From Actinomycetota bacterium (GTDB taxonomy: Bacteria; Actinomycetota; Actinomycetes; Streptosporangiales; Streptosporangiaceae): DNA of 9,026 nt. The notes beneath the pieces are model-generated. The model did not search any database. It worked only from the letters and a program-made list of their open reading frames with translations, and had not been told where the DNA came from. Both the position numbers and the translations under genes were made by a program. The stretch spans positions 1 to 9,026 of the forward strand of contig PLIQ01000522.1 in assembly GCA_003140115.1 (NCBI GenBank). Reading direction: 5' to 3'. Of this stretch, positions 1 to 5,750 are shown piece by piece. The first letter of the stretch is position 1; each line of letters opens with the position of its first letter.

Positions 1-1365
1 GGACCCCTCCAGCGAACGCAGCGCGTCCTCGATGCCCCGGTGGAACGTGGGATAGGCGTACGCCATGTTGCGCAGCGTAGCCAGCGGGACCTCGGCCCGG
101 ATGGCCACCTGCAGCGCCCCGAGCACCTCGCCACCCCACGGGCCGGCCGACGTGGCGCCGACCAGCACCGACCGGTCGGCGTCCTCGATGACCTTGATGA
201 ACCCGTCGTTGCCGGCCTTGTGGATCCACCCTCGCGCGGAGTAGGGCACCTGGGCCAGCCCGGTACGCACCCGCAGCCCGGCCTCCAGAGCCTGCGCCAA
301 CGTCAGGCCGACGCTGCCGATCTCCGGGTCGGTGAACGTGACCCGGGGCACCGCCCGGTAGTCGGCGGTCGCGCCACCCTGGCCGAGGATGTCGCGCACC
401 ACGATGTCGGCCTGGTACATGGACATGTGGGTGAAGGCGCCCTTGCCGGTCACGTCGCCCAGCGCCCACACCCCCTGCGCCGCCCGCATCCAGCCGTCCG
501 TAGGAATAACCAGCGCCGACGGGTCCAGGCCCACCGCGGCCACGCCCAGCGCGGCCAGATCCGTCCGCCGCCCGGTGGCCACGAGGAGCTGCGAGGCGGT
601 CAGCACGTTCATGCCCAGGTGCACGGTGAAGTGGGTGCCGTTGTGGCTGACCAGCTCGGCCGGGGCGTCGGTGTACACCTTGACGCCTTCGCGGGTCAAG
701 ATCTGCTCGATCAGCTCGCTGGACTCGGGCTCCTCGAACGACAGCAGCCGCGGCTGCGCCTCGACCACGGTGACCTCCGTGCCGAAGCGCGCGAAGACCT
801 GGGCCAGTTCGGTGCCGACGGCCCCGCCGCCGAGCACGATCATCGATTCCGGCACCTGCTCGGCCTCGACGATCTCCCGGTTGGTCCAGTAGGGCGTGCC
901 CGCCAGGCCCTCGACGGGCGGGATGGCGGGTGCGGTGCCGCTGGCGATGACGATGCCCTTACGGGCCCGGAACACCCGCGTGCCGACCGCCACCTCACCG
1001 GGACCGGTGATAGTGGCGTGCCCGCGGACCAGGTGCCCGCCCTTGCCGGCGAACCGGTCGGCCGCCACCTTGTCGTCCCAGTAGTCGGTGGCTTCCTCCC
1101 TGATCCGCAGGGCGACCGGCGACCAGTCGGGGGTGACGGCGGAGGTCCCGGCCATGCCGGGCACCCGCCGGGTCTCGGCGATCAGGTTGCCGGCCCGGAT
1201 CATCATCTTGGTGGGTATGCAGCCCCAGTACGGGCATTCGCCGCCCACCAGGCGATCTTCGATGGCGGTGACATGCAACCCGGCCTCAGCCAGAGTCCCG
1301 GCCGCGTACTCGCCGCCGGGACCCATGCCGATTACGGCCACGTCCGTATGCTCTGCCTCGTCCAT
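1..1365 (-). CDS. Pyridine nucleotide-disulfide oxidoreductase (FAD/NAD(P)-dependent, Lpd/MerA-like), 3' end cut by window edge
   Basis: This is a flavoprotein of the dihydrolipoamide dehydrogenase/mercuric reductase superfamily, open for 455 codons from ATG at 1363-1365 to the left edge with no stop. Family members are about 460-480 aa, so only a short tail is missing. Seen: an N-terminal FAD Rossmann motif GMGPGG (residues 13-18); a redox-active pair CPYWGC, Cys44 and Cys49, followed by IPTK; a second dinucleotide motif GGGAVG (179-184); and the second FAD motif ALGDVTG (301-307). An acidic residue (Glu201) ends the second NAD-domain strand, which in this fold usually favours NADH over NADPH (inference). 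The C-terminal dimerisation domain carries YPTFHR (438-443) where classical enzymes have HPTxxE, so the usual His-Glu acid/base pair is absent. The physiological substrate cannot be read from sequence; true Lpd activity is doubtful. An AGGA ribosome-binding site lies 6 nt before the ATG, inside a tandem repeat. It is downstream of the 1433-2821 gene with a 67-bp gap, possibly cotranscribed. Confidence 0.9.
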   Translation of the reverse strand, partial: MDEAEHTDVAVIGMGPGGEYAAGTLAEAGLHVTAIEDRLVGGECPYWGCIPTKMMIRAGNLIAETRRVPGMAGTSAVTPDWSPVALRIREEATDYWDDKVAADRFAGKGGHLVRGHATITGPGEVAVGTRVFRARKGIVIASGTAPAIPPVEGLAGTPYWTNREIVEAEQVPESMIVLGGGAVGTELAQVFARFGTEVTVVEAQPRLLSFEEPESSELIEQILTREGVKVYTDAPAELVSHNGTHFTVHLGMNVLTASQLLVATGRRTDLAALGVAAVGLDPSALVIPTDGWMRAAQGVWALGDVTGKGAFTHMSMYQADIVVRDILGQGGATADYRAVPRVTFTDPEIGSVGLTLAQALEAGLRVRTGLAQVPYSARGWIHKAGNDGFIKVIEDADRSVLVGATSAGPWGGEVLGALQVAIRAEVPLATLRNMAYAYPTFHRGIEDALRSLEGS

Positions 1366-1398
1366 GCGGTGTCCTATGCAAGCGGTGTCCTAATGCAA
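1366..1398 (-). repeat. Tandem direct repeat duplicating the ribosome-binding site of the oxidoreductase gene
   Basis: On the plus strand, gcggtgtcctatgcaa (1366-1381) is followed directly by gcggtgtcctaatgcaa (1382-1398). The copies are identical except for one extra A in the second. Read on the minus strand, each copy contains AGGA followed by CACCGC. In the gene-proximal copy AGGA is at 1372-1375 and the ATG follows 6 nt later, so this is the working Shine-Dalgarno. In the distal copy AGGA (1388-1391) is 6 nt before a TTG (1379-1381) that is out of frame with the gene. The repeat ends exactly at the start codon. Confidence 0.85.
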
Positions 1399-1406
1399 AA
1401 GGCTCC

Positions 1407-1421
1407 TGCCCGATGTGGGCA
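1407..1421 (-). other. Small hairpin between the two minus-strand genes
   Basis: The stem is TGCCC (1407-1411) and GGGCA (1417-1421), a perfect 5-bp pair with a 5-nt loop. On the minus strand it is followed after six bases by a run of four T (1397-1400). It lies 12 nt past the stop codon of the DUF2342 gene and upstream of the oxidoreductase start. It could be a weak terminator or attenuator, but the stem is short and the T run minimal, so read-through is likely. Confidence 0.35.
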
Positions 1422-1432
1422 CCAAACTTACC

Positions 1433-2821
1433 TCAAGCGCCAGGAAGATCGTCGCCGTCTTCGAGGTCCGAGATGTCCAGTTCCGGCTGGCCGTGCACGA
1501 ATGTCTCGGGGTTCTCGAGGTCGTCGGCGGCGGGCAACAGGTCAGGATGAGACCAGAGGGCGTCCCGGCCGTCCGCCCCGCGGGCCGAAGTCAGGCCCTG
1601 CCAGATGGCCGCCGCCTCGCGCAGCCGGCGCGGCCGCAGCTCCAGCCCGACCAGCGTCGCGAACGTCCGCTCGGCCGGCCCGCCGGTCGCCCGGCGCCGC
1701 CTGACCGCCTCGGCCAGCGCGTCGGCGTGGGTCAGCCGGTCCCGGGCCGCGGCGCTGACCACGGTCGCCACCCACCCCTCGACCAGCGCCAGCGCGGTCT
1801 CCAGCCGGACCAGCGCCGCCTTCTGGGTCGGCGTGTCCTCCGGCCGGAACAAGCCCTCGCCGGCCAGCGCGTCGCGCAGCGCCTCGGGGTTGGTGATGTC
1901 GACGTCCGGGATCGCCTCTTGCAGCCGCGCCATGTCGACCGTGATGCCGCTGGCGTACTGCTCGACCGCGCCGAGCAGGTGCGCGCGCAGCCACGGGACG
2001 TGCGCGAACAGCCGTTGGTGCGCCGCCTCGCGCAACGCCAGGAACAGCCGGACCTCGCCCGCGTCGATGGACAGCCCCTGGCCGAACTGGGCCACGCCCG
2101 CCGGCAGCAGCGCGGCCACGCCTTCCGGGCCGAGCGGCAGCCCGATGTCGGAGGAGCCGACCACCTCGCGCGCGAGCTCGCCGACCGCGGTGCCGGTCTG
2201 GCTGCCGATCATCGCGCCGCCGATCTGGCGCAGCATGGCCGACAGCCCGGCCAGGCCGCCCAGCCCGCCCGCACCTCCGCCGAACGCCCCCAAGGCTTGA
2301 CGCATCTCTTCCGGGATGTCCTCGCCAAGCTGCGCCGGGTCGATGTTGAGCATGCCGCCCATCGCCTCGACGCCCTTGGCCGCGATCGGGTCGCACAGCT
2401 TGGCCCAGACCGGGAAGGTGGCCTCGAGCCACTCCGACCGGCTCCAGGCCTCGATCTTGCGGATCCCGGAGGGGAACGAGGTCACCTCGTCCAGCCACAG
2501 ATCGGCCAGCCGGAGCGCCTCGGTGATCTCCCGGCGCTGCGCGTCCAGGACGCTGGGATCGCCGGCCGCGGCGATCGCGTGCCGGGCCACGTTCTTGGCC
2601 AGATCCCAGTTGACCGGGCCGCCCTGCCAGGACAGCAGGTCGGCGAACTGCCGCAGCGCGTCGGCGAACTGCTGCGGGTCGCCCATCGCCCCGAACGGTC
2701 CCTGGCCCCCGAGCGGTCCGCCCGCCCCGGGATCCGAGGGCCCGCCGGCCCCCGAAGACCCCTGGCCACCCTGATCTTCCGGCTGGTCGGGCACCCCGAA
2801 GCCGAACGGGCGGTCAGCCAT
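1433..2821 (-). CDS. DUF2342 / zincin_2 family putative zinc-dependent metalloprotease (hydrolase)
   Basis: This 462-aa protein matches an actinobacterial family annotated as zinc-dependent metalloprotease, putative hydrolase, or DUF2342. Seen: a start MADRPFGFG typical of the family; a low-complexity Gly/Pro/Gln-rich segment (about 11-48); the conserved GGPVNWDLAK (67-76); a Gly-rich stretch (181-206) leading into GSQTGTAVGELAREVVG (206-222); REAAHQRLF (264-272); and ALVEGWV (345-351). The tail is acidic. The presumed zinc motif reads R264-E265-A-A-H268, i.e. HExxH with the first His replaced by Arg, and E348 may be a third ligand (inference). Protease activity is a family label, not something proven by this sequence. 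ATG at 2819-2821 is the first start after an in-frame TGA (2855-2857), and no good Shine-Dalgarno precedes it. It is transcribed divergently from the SDR gene, probably from the promoter at 2868-2896. Confidence 0.88.
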   Translation of the reverse strand: MADRPFGFGVPDQPEDQGGQGSSGAGGPSDPGAGGPLGGQGPFGAMGDPQQFADALRQFADLLSWQGGPVNWDLAKNVARHAIAAAGDPSVLDAQRREITEALRLADLWLDEVTSFPSGIRKIEAWSRSEWLEATFPVWAKLCDPIAAKGVEAMGGMLNIDPAQLGEDIPEEMRQALGAFGGGAGGLGGLAGLSAMLRQIGGAMIGSQTGTAVGELAREVVGSSDIGLPLGPEGVAALLPAGVAQFGQGLSIDAGEVRLFLALREAAHQRLFAHVPWLRAHLLGAVEQYASGITVDMARLQEAIPDVDITNPEALRDALAGEGLFRPEDTPTQKAALVRLETALALVEGWVATVVSAAARDRLTHADALAEAVRRRRATGGPAERTFATLVGLELRPRRLREAAAIWQGLTSARGADGRDALWSHPDLLPAADDLENPETFVHGQPELDISDLEDGDDLPGA

Positions 2822-2841
2822 CGTTGGCTCTGCGGCAGGAT

Positions 2842-2849
2842 GGAAGGGG
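2842..2849 (+). promoter_or_regulatory. Shine-Dalgarno sequence deciding the SDR start
   Basis: GGAAGGGG lies 7 nt before ATG 2857 in an otherwise weakly marked region. The competing in-frame start ATG 2947 has no purine-rich sequence upstream, and GTG 2890 has GGGAG 9 nt before it. This favours 2857, which gives a 30-residue extension before the Rossmann fold. Confidence 0.55.
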
Positions 2850-2856
2850 AAAGGTC

Positions 2857-4005
2857 ATGACCGTCACGTTATCTCGGGAGAAGCACACTGTGACAAACGC
2901 CCGCCGGCCGGCTCGCCACGAGCGCAGTGACACACGTTCACAGCCTATGCCCGTGGTGGCCGTCACCGGTGCGGCAGGCGGCATCGGATACGCCCTGACC
3001 GTCCGGCTCGCCGCGTCGGCGAAGGTCAAGAAGGTGATCGCGATCGACGGCCGGCGCGGCGACATCACCGGGGTGACCTGGCGGGTGGCCGACGTGCGCG
3101 ACCCGGCCCTGGCCGGCCGGCTGACCGGGGTGGACGTGCTGGTCCACGCCGACCTGGACCTGGCCCCGGACTCCGATGCCCGGACGCGGCGCGCGTTCAA
3201 CGTGCGCGGCGCCCAGACGGTGCTCACCGCGGCCGCGGCGGGCCGCGTCGGCCGGGTGGTCCTGCTGACCAGTGCCATGGTCTACGGGGCCCGGCCGGAC
3301 AATCCGGTCCCGCTGCCCGAGGATGCCCCGCTCGCCGCCGAGGCGGACAGCAGCGTGGCCGGGGACCTGCTGGAGATCGAGGCTCTGGCCCGCCGTTCGC
3401 CGCGGACCAACCCCGGCATGGCGGTGACGGTGGTGCGGCCCGCCGCGCTGGTCGGCGATTCGGTCGACACCCTGGTCACCAGGCATTTCGAGGCGCCTCG
3501 CCTGCTGACCGTGAAGGGCTGCGCGCCCCGCTGGCAGTTCTGTCACGTCGACGACCTCACCTCCGCGCTGGAGTTCACCGTGAGCGGCGGCATCGACGGG
3601 CAGTTCACGGTGGGCTGCGACGGCTGGCTCGAGCACGACGCGGTCGAGCAGATCAGCGAGCTGAAGAGCATCGAACTGCCCGCCCGGCTGACGTTCGGCA
3701 CCGCGCAGCGGCTGCACCGGCTGGGCTTGACCCCCGCCCCGGCCATGGACCTGCGGTACGTCGTGTACCCGTGGGTGACGGACTGCGCCGCGCTGCGGGC
3801 GGCCGGCTGGCGTCCCCGGTTCGGCAACGCCGAGGCCCTGCGCGTCCTGCTGGACCAGCGCAAGAGCCGCTACGCGGTGGCCGGCCGGCGCATCGCGCGC
3901 AAGGAGGCGACGATCACCGCGACCGCCGCCGGGGCCACGGTCGCGGTGATCGGCACCGCCGCCATCGTCCGCCGCGCCCGCCGCCACCGCCGCACGGACC
4001 CCTGA
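2857..4005 (+). CDS. Atypical extended SDR / NAD-dependent epimerase-dehydratase family protein with C-terminal membrane tail
   Basis: The protein is 382 aa from ATG 2857. A Rossmann motif TGAAGGIG (37-44, TGxxGxxG of extended SDRs) follows a basic, probably disordered N-terminus. Strand/helix features continue through NVRGAQTVL (115-123), LLTSAMVYG (136-144), TVVRPAALVG (191-200) and WQFCHVDDL (226-234), all typical of sugar epimerase-like SDRs. The catalytic YxxxK is not visible: the expected place reads SSVAGDLLEIE (165-175). The end holds a hydrophobic segment (about 351-371) followed by RRARRHRR, which looks like a C-terminal membrane anchor. From memory, streptomycete homologues share the long N-terminus, the GDLLEIE segment and the anchored tail, so these are probably family traits. 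Start choice: ATG 2857 has a strong purine-rich Shine-Dalgarno (GGAAGGGG, 2842-2849); GTG 2890 (GGGAG at 2876-2880) and ATG 2947 (no Shine-Dalgarno) are alternatives. Substrate and function are unknown; it may be a cofactor-binding rather than catalytic protein. Confidence 0.85.
   Translation: MTVTLSREKHTVTNARRPARHERSDTRSQPMPVVAVTGAAGGIGYALTVRLAASAKVKKVIAIDGRRGDITGVTWRVADVRDPALAGRLTGVDVLVHADLDLAPDSDARTRRAFNVRGAQTVLTAAAAGRVGRVVLLTSAMVYGARPDNPVPLPEDAPLAAEADSSVAGDLLEIEALARRSPRTNPGMAVTVVRPAALVGDSVDTLVTRHFEAPRLLTVKGCAPRWQFCHVDDLTSALEFTVSGGIDGQFTVGCDGWLEHDAVEQISELKSIELPARLTFGTAQRLHRLGLTPAPAMDLRYVVYPWVTDCAALRAAGWRPRFGNAEALRVLLDQRKSRYAVAGRRIARKEATITATAAGATVAVIGTAAIVRRARRHRRTDP
2868..2896 (-). promoter_or_regulatory. 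Putative sigma-70-type promoter for the DUF2342 gene
   Basis: On the minus strand TTGTCA (plus coordinates 2891-2896) and GATAAC (2868-2873) are separated by exactly 17 nt. They match TTGACA in 5 of 6 and TATAAT in 4 of 6 positions. The predicted transcript would begin near 2860 and have a leader of about 40 nt before the ATG at 2821. If the SDR gene starts at 2857, this promoter lies inside its N-terminal codons. It rests on motif reading only. Confidence 0.45.
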
Positions 4006-4060
4006 CCTCCGCACACTCGTCAAACCAAATCTGCCGAACGGCCGTGGCGCGACTTCCGGG

Positions 4061-4066
4061 TAACCT
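4061..4066 (+). promoter_or_regulatory. -10-like element for a leaderless moaE transcript
   Basis: TAACCT fits the actinobacterial TAnnnT -10 consensus and lies 6 nt before the GTG at 4073, the distance at which transcription would begin at the start codon. No Shine-Dalgarno is present between the SDR stop and the GTG. I cannot see a convincing -35. Confidence 0.5.
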
Positions 4067-4072
4067 TGTTTG

Positions 4073-4495
4073 GTGAGTGTTGTGCGCCTGATCGACATCC
4101 GTGACCGCGAGCTGTCCCTCGATGAGGTCCGGGCCGCGGTCGCAGGCCCGGGCGCGGGCGGCATCGCGCTGTTCGCCGGCGCGGTCCGGGACACCGACCA
4201 CGACCAGGGCGTCACCGGCCTGTCCTACACCGCGCACCCGTCCGCCGAGGCCGAGCTGCGGCGGGTCGCGGAGATGATCGCGGAGAAGTTCAACGTGCTG
4301 GGCGTCGCGGCTGTGCACCGCGTTGGCGACCTGGCCATCGGCGACCTGGCCGTGGTGGCCGCGGTGGCCTGCGCGCACCGGGGCGAGGCCTTCGACGCCT
4401 GCCGGGAGCTGATCGACGTGCTCAAGGCCTCGGTGCCGATCTGGAAGCACCAGCGCTTCACCGACGGCACCAGCGAGTGGGTGGGCACGCCATGA
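4073..4495 (+). CDS. moaE: Molybdopterin synthase catalytic subunit MoaE
   Basis: MoaE is the large subunit of molybdopterin synthase. With thiocarboxylated MoaD it adds two sulfurs to cyclic pyranopterin monophosphate, giving molybdopterin in the cytoplasm. The 140-aa product is near the usual length (about 140-150). Seen: FAGAVRD near 34-40, the AHRGEAFDACRELID block (101-115), Lys118 in DVLK, PIWKHQ (122-127, Lys125) and the closing DGTSEWVG. His102/Arg103 and Lys118/Lys125 correspond to the His/Arg and two Lys that form the active site in E. coli MoaE (family knowledge). No moaD or other moa gene is in the window, so the partner must be elsewhere. The start is taken as GTG 4073; TTG 4070 and GTG 4082 are in-frame alternatives. 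There is no Shine-Dalgarno, and a -10-like TAACCT 6 nt upstream suggests a leaderless mRNA. The gap to the upstream SDR gene is 67 bp. Confidence 0.93.
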   Translation: MSVVRLIDIRDRELSLDEVRAAVAGPGAGGIALFAGAVRDTDHDQGVTGLSYTAHPSAEAELRRVAEMIAEKFNVLGVAAVHRVGDLAIGDLAVVAAVACAHRGEAFDACRELIDVLKASVPIWKHQRFTDGTSEWVGTP

Positions 4496-4512
4496 CCGCC
4501 CGGGTTCGCGCG

Positions 4513-4518
4513 TAGTCT
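4513..4518 (+). promoter_or_regulatory. -10-like element for a leaderless PDZ-protease transcript
   Basis: TAGTCT (TAnnnT) lies in the 29-nt gap after moaE, 6 nt before ATG 4525, the same spacing as at moaE. No Shine-Dalgarno is visible before the ATG. ATGACC at 4492-4497 resembles a -35 but its 15-nt spacing is short. Confidence 0.45.
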
Positions 4519-4524
4519 TCGGCT

Positions 4525-5559
4525 ATGTCGCGACGTTCCCTGACGCTGCTGATCGCCACGGTCGGCGTGATCGCAGCCCTCGCCGTCGCCGTGCTGATCC
4601 CGGTGCCCTACGTCATCCTCGAGCCCGGGCCGACGCTGAACACGCTCGGCCGGGACTCCTCCGGACAGCCGCTGATCACCATCTCCGGCCATCCCACGTA
4701 CCCGACCAGCGGCCACCTGAACATGGTCACGATCGGCCTGCAGGGCGGTCCCGGCGTCAACCTCAACATCTTCACCGCGCTGGCCGCCTGGCTGAACCCC
4801 CACGACGCCGTCGTGCCCGAATCGGAGGTGTTCACCCCCGGCCAGAGCCAGCAGCAGAGCCAGCAGCAGGACACCCAGGAGATGACCGGCTCGCAGCAGC
4901 TCGCGACCGCGGCCGCGCTGACCGAGTTGCACATCCCGTTCCAGACGCAGGTGGTCGTGGTGCAGTCCGAGCCGGGCTTCCCCGCGGCCGGCGTGCTGAA
5001 GTCCGGGGACGTGATCACCGCCGTGGACGGTAAGACGGTGACCGGCGAGTCCAGCCTGACCTCTCTGATCGGGGCGCACCCGGCGGGCAGCACCTTGACC
5101 ATGACCATTGTGCGCAACGGCCAGAGCCAGACGGTCCGGGTCGGCACCAAGGAGTCCGGCGGGCATCCGGTGGTGGGCGTCGAGGTCAGCGGGCAGTACA
5201 AGTTCCCGTTCACGGTGAAGTTCAGCGTGGGCGACATCGGCGGCCCCAGCGCGGGCACGATGTTCGCTCTGGGCATCATCGACAAGCTGACCACGCTGAA
5301 CCTGACCGGCGGCAAGTTCATCGCCGGGACCGGCGAGATCACGGCCAGCGGCCAGGTGCAGGCCATCGGCGGCATCCAGCAGAAGATGGTGGGCGCCCGC
5401 GACGCGGGCGCGACGATCTTCCTGGCCCCCGCGTCCAACTGCTCGGACGTCAAGGGCGCGATCCCGGCCGGCCTGCGGGTGGTCAAGATCAGCACGCTCA
5501 GCCAGGCCGTCACGTACCTGGAAGACATCAAGGCCGGCCAACCGGTCCCCTCGTGCTGA
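4525..5559 (+). CDS. Membrane-anchored PDZ domain / Lon-like (S16) serine protease, YlbL family
   Basis: The 344-aa protein has one N-terminal membrane segment (about 8-28) after a short basic MSRR, so the rest probably lies outside the cytoplasmic membrane. The next block, VPYVILEPGPTLNTLG, is characteristic of the YlbL family. A Gln/Ser-rich linker (106-119) precedes a PDZ domain (about 130-205, with GFPAAGVLKSGDVITAVDG at 151-169). The C-terminal half is a Lon/S16 proteolytic domain: GGPSAG gives nucleophile Ser242, and IGGIQQKMVGARDAGA (281-296) gives Lys287, the second member of the Ser-Lys dyad. There is no AAA+ ATPase domain, so it acts without ATP-driven unfolding (inference). In Bacillus subtilis YlbL takes part in clearing the damage-induced cell-division inhibitor YneA; a similar job here is only a hypothesis. 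It ends with a Cys. It lies 29 nt downstream of moaE and starts at ATG 4525, with a -10-like TAGTCT 6 nt upstream and no Shine-Dalgarno. Confidence 0.92.
   Translation: MSRRSLTLLIATVGVIAALAVAVLIPVPYVILEPGPTLNTLGRDSSGQPLITISGHPTYPTSGHLNMVTIGLQGGPGVNLNIFTALAAWLNPHDAVVPESEVFTPGQSQQQSQQQDTQEMTGSQQLATAAALTELHIPFQTQVVVVQSEPGFPAAGVLKSGDVITAVDGKTVTGESSLTSLIGAHPAGSTLTMTIVRNGQSQTVRVGTKESGGHPVVGVEVSGQYKFPFTVKFSVGDIGGPSAGTMFALGIIDKLTTLNLTGGKFIAGTGEITASGQVQAIGGIQQKMVGARDAGATIFLAPASNCSDVKGAIPAGLRVVKISTLSQAVTYLEDIKAGQPVPSC
4846..4869 (+). repeat. In-frame 12-bp tandem repeat encoding (SQQQ)x2
   Basis: AGCCAGCAGCAG occurs twice back to back (4846-4857 and 4858-4869), exactly in codon phase, encoding Ser-Gln-Gln-Gln twice (residues 108-115) in the linker between the N-terminal region and the PDZ domain of the protease. 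The identity is perfect at DNA level, which suggests recent slippage duplication. Confidence 0.85.
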
Positions 5560-5750
5560 CGCCCGCTCCGTGAAGACACCGTGCTCGTGCGTGCTCGACG
5601 CCAGGCCGTGGCCACGGTCGGCGTGATGGGGTAAGTGCTCGTTCCTGTTTTGTGCAGGGCGTAGGCTTTATTGCCGACGGGACATCCATAACAGGTATGC
5701 ATTGCACTGCCTGGTTGCCTGGATGACCCAGGAAGGGAGCAAGTGCGGTC
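5560..5750. other. 191-bp intergenic region before the glycosyltransferase
   Basis: This is the longest non-coding stretch in the window and is more A/T-rich around 5640-5710 than its surroundings. It contains a perfect 12-bp palindrome CCGTGGCCACGG (5606-5617), three copies of GTGCTCG (5581, 5591 and 5635; the first two exactly 10 bp apart), and a small hairpin just before the ribosome-binding site. A possible but weak promoter is TTGCCG (5671-5676) with TATGCA (5696-5701), spacing 19. I see no convincing terminator for the protease gene and no RNA gene or coding signal on either strand. Confidence 0.5.
5718..5739 (+). promoter_or_regulatory. Ribosome-binding site with adjoining hairpin, glycosyltransferase gene
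   Basis: GGAAGGGAG (5731-5739) is the only strong Shine-Dalgarno before GTG 5751, 11 nt away. Directly before it CCTGG (5718-5722) can pair with CCAGG (5728-5732) over a 5-nt loop, so the first two bases of the site lie in the stem. The hairpin may slightly occlude the site, but it is short and could be chance. Confidence 0.45.

Noticed and set aside
1407..1421. Rho-independent terminator between the two minus-strand genes
   Set aside because: The stem is only 5 bp, and the T run is four bases and six bases away. I list it as a hairpin, not a terminator.
40..1704. A long plus-strand open frame opposite the oxidoreductase and the end of the DUF2342 gene
   Set aside because: Its translation is Arg/Gly/His/Pro-rich without recognisable domains, and it is antisense to two well-supported genes. 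It is a typical high-G+C shadow frame.
1415..2860. A 481-codon plus-strand open frame antisense to the DUF2342 gene
   Set aside because: It is rich in Arg, Gln and Leu with no conserved motifs; the minus-strand protein has family hallmarks throughout.
4492..4515. A 7-codon open frame overlapping the moaE stop (ATGA) and ending at TAG
   Set aside because: It has no Shine-Dalgarno of its own, is extremely short, and its stop overlaps the -10-like TAGTCT. It is better explained by chance.
4555..5627. A 17-bp exact repeat, gccacggtcggcgtgat, at 4555-4571 (start of the protease gene) and 5611-5627 (after it)
   Set aside because: The identity stops sharply on both sides and one copy is ordinary coding sequence. 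In G+C-rich DNA of this length a chance match of this size is uncommon but possible, and nothing suggests an attachment site or mobile element.
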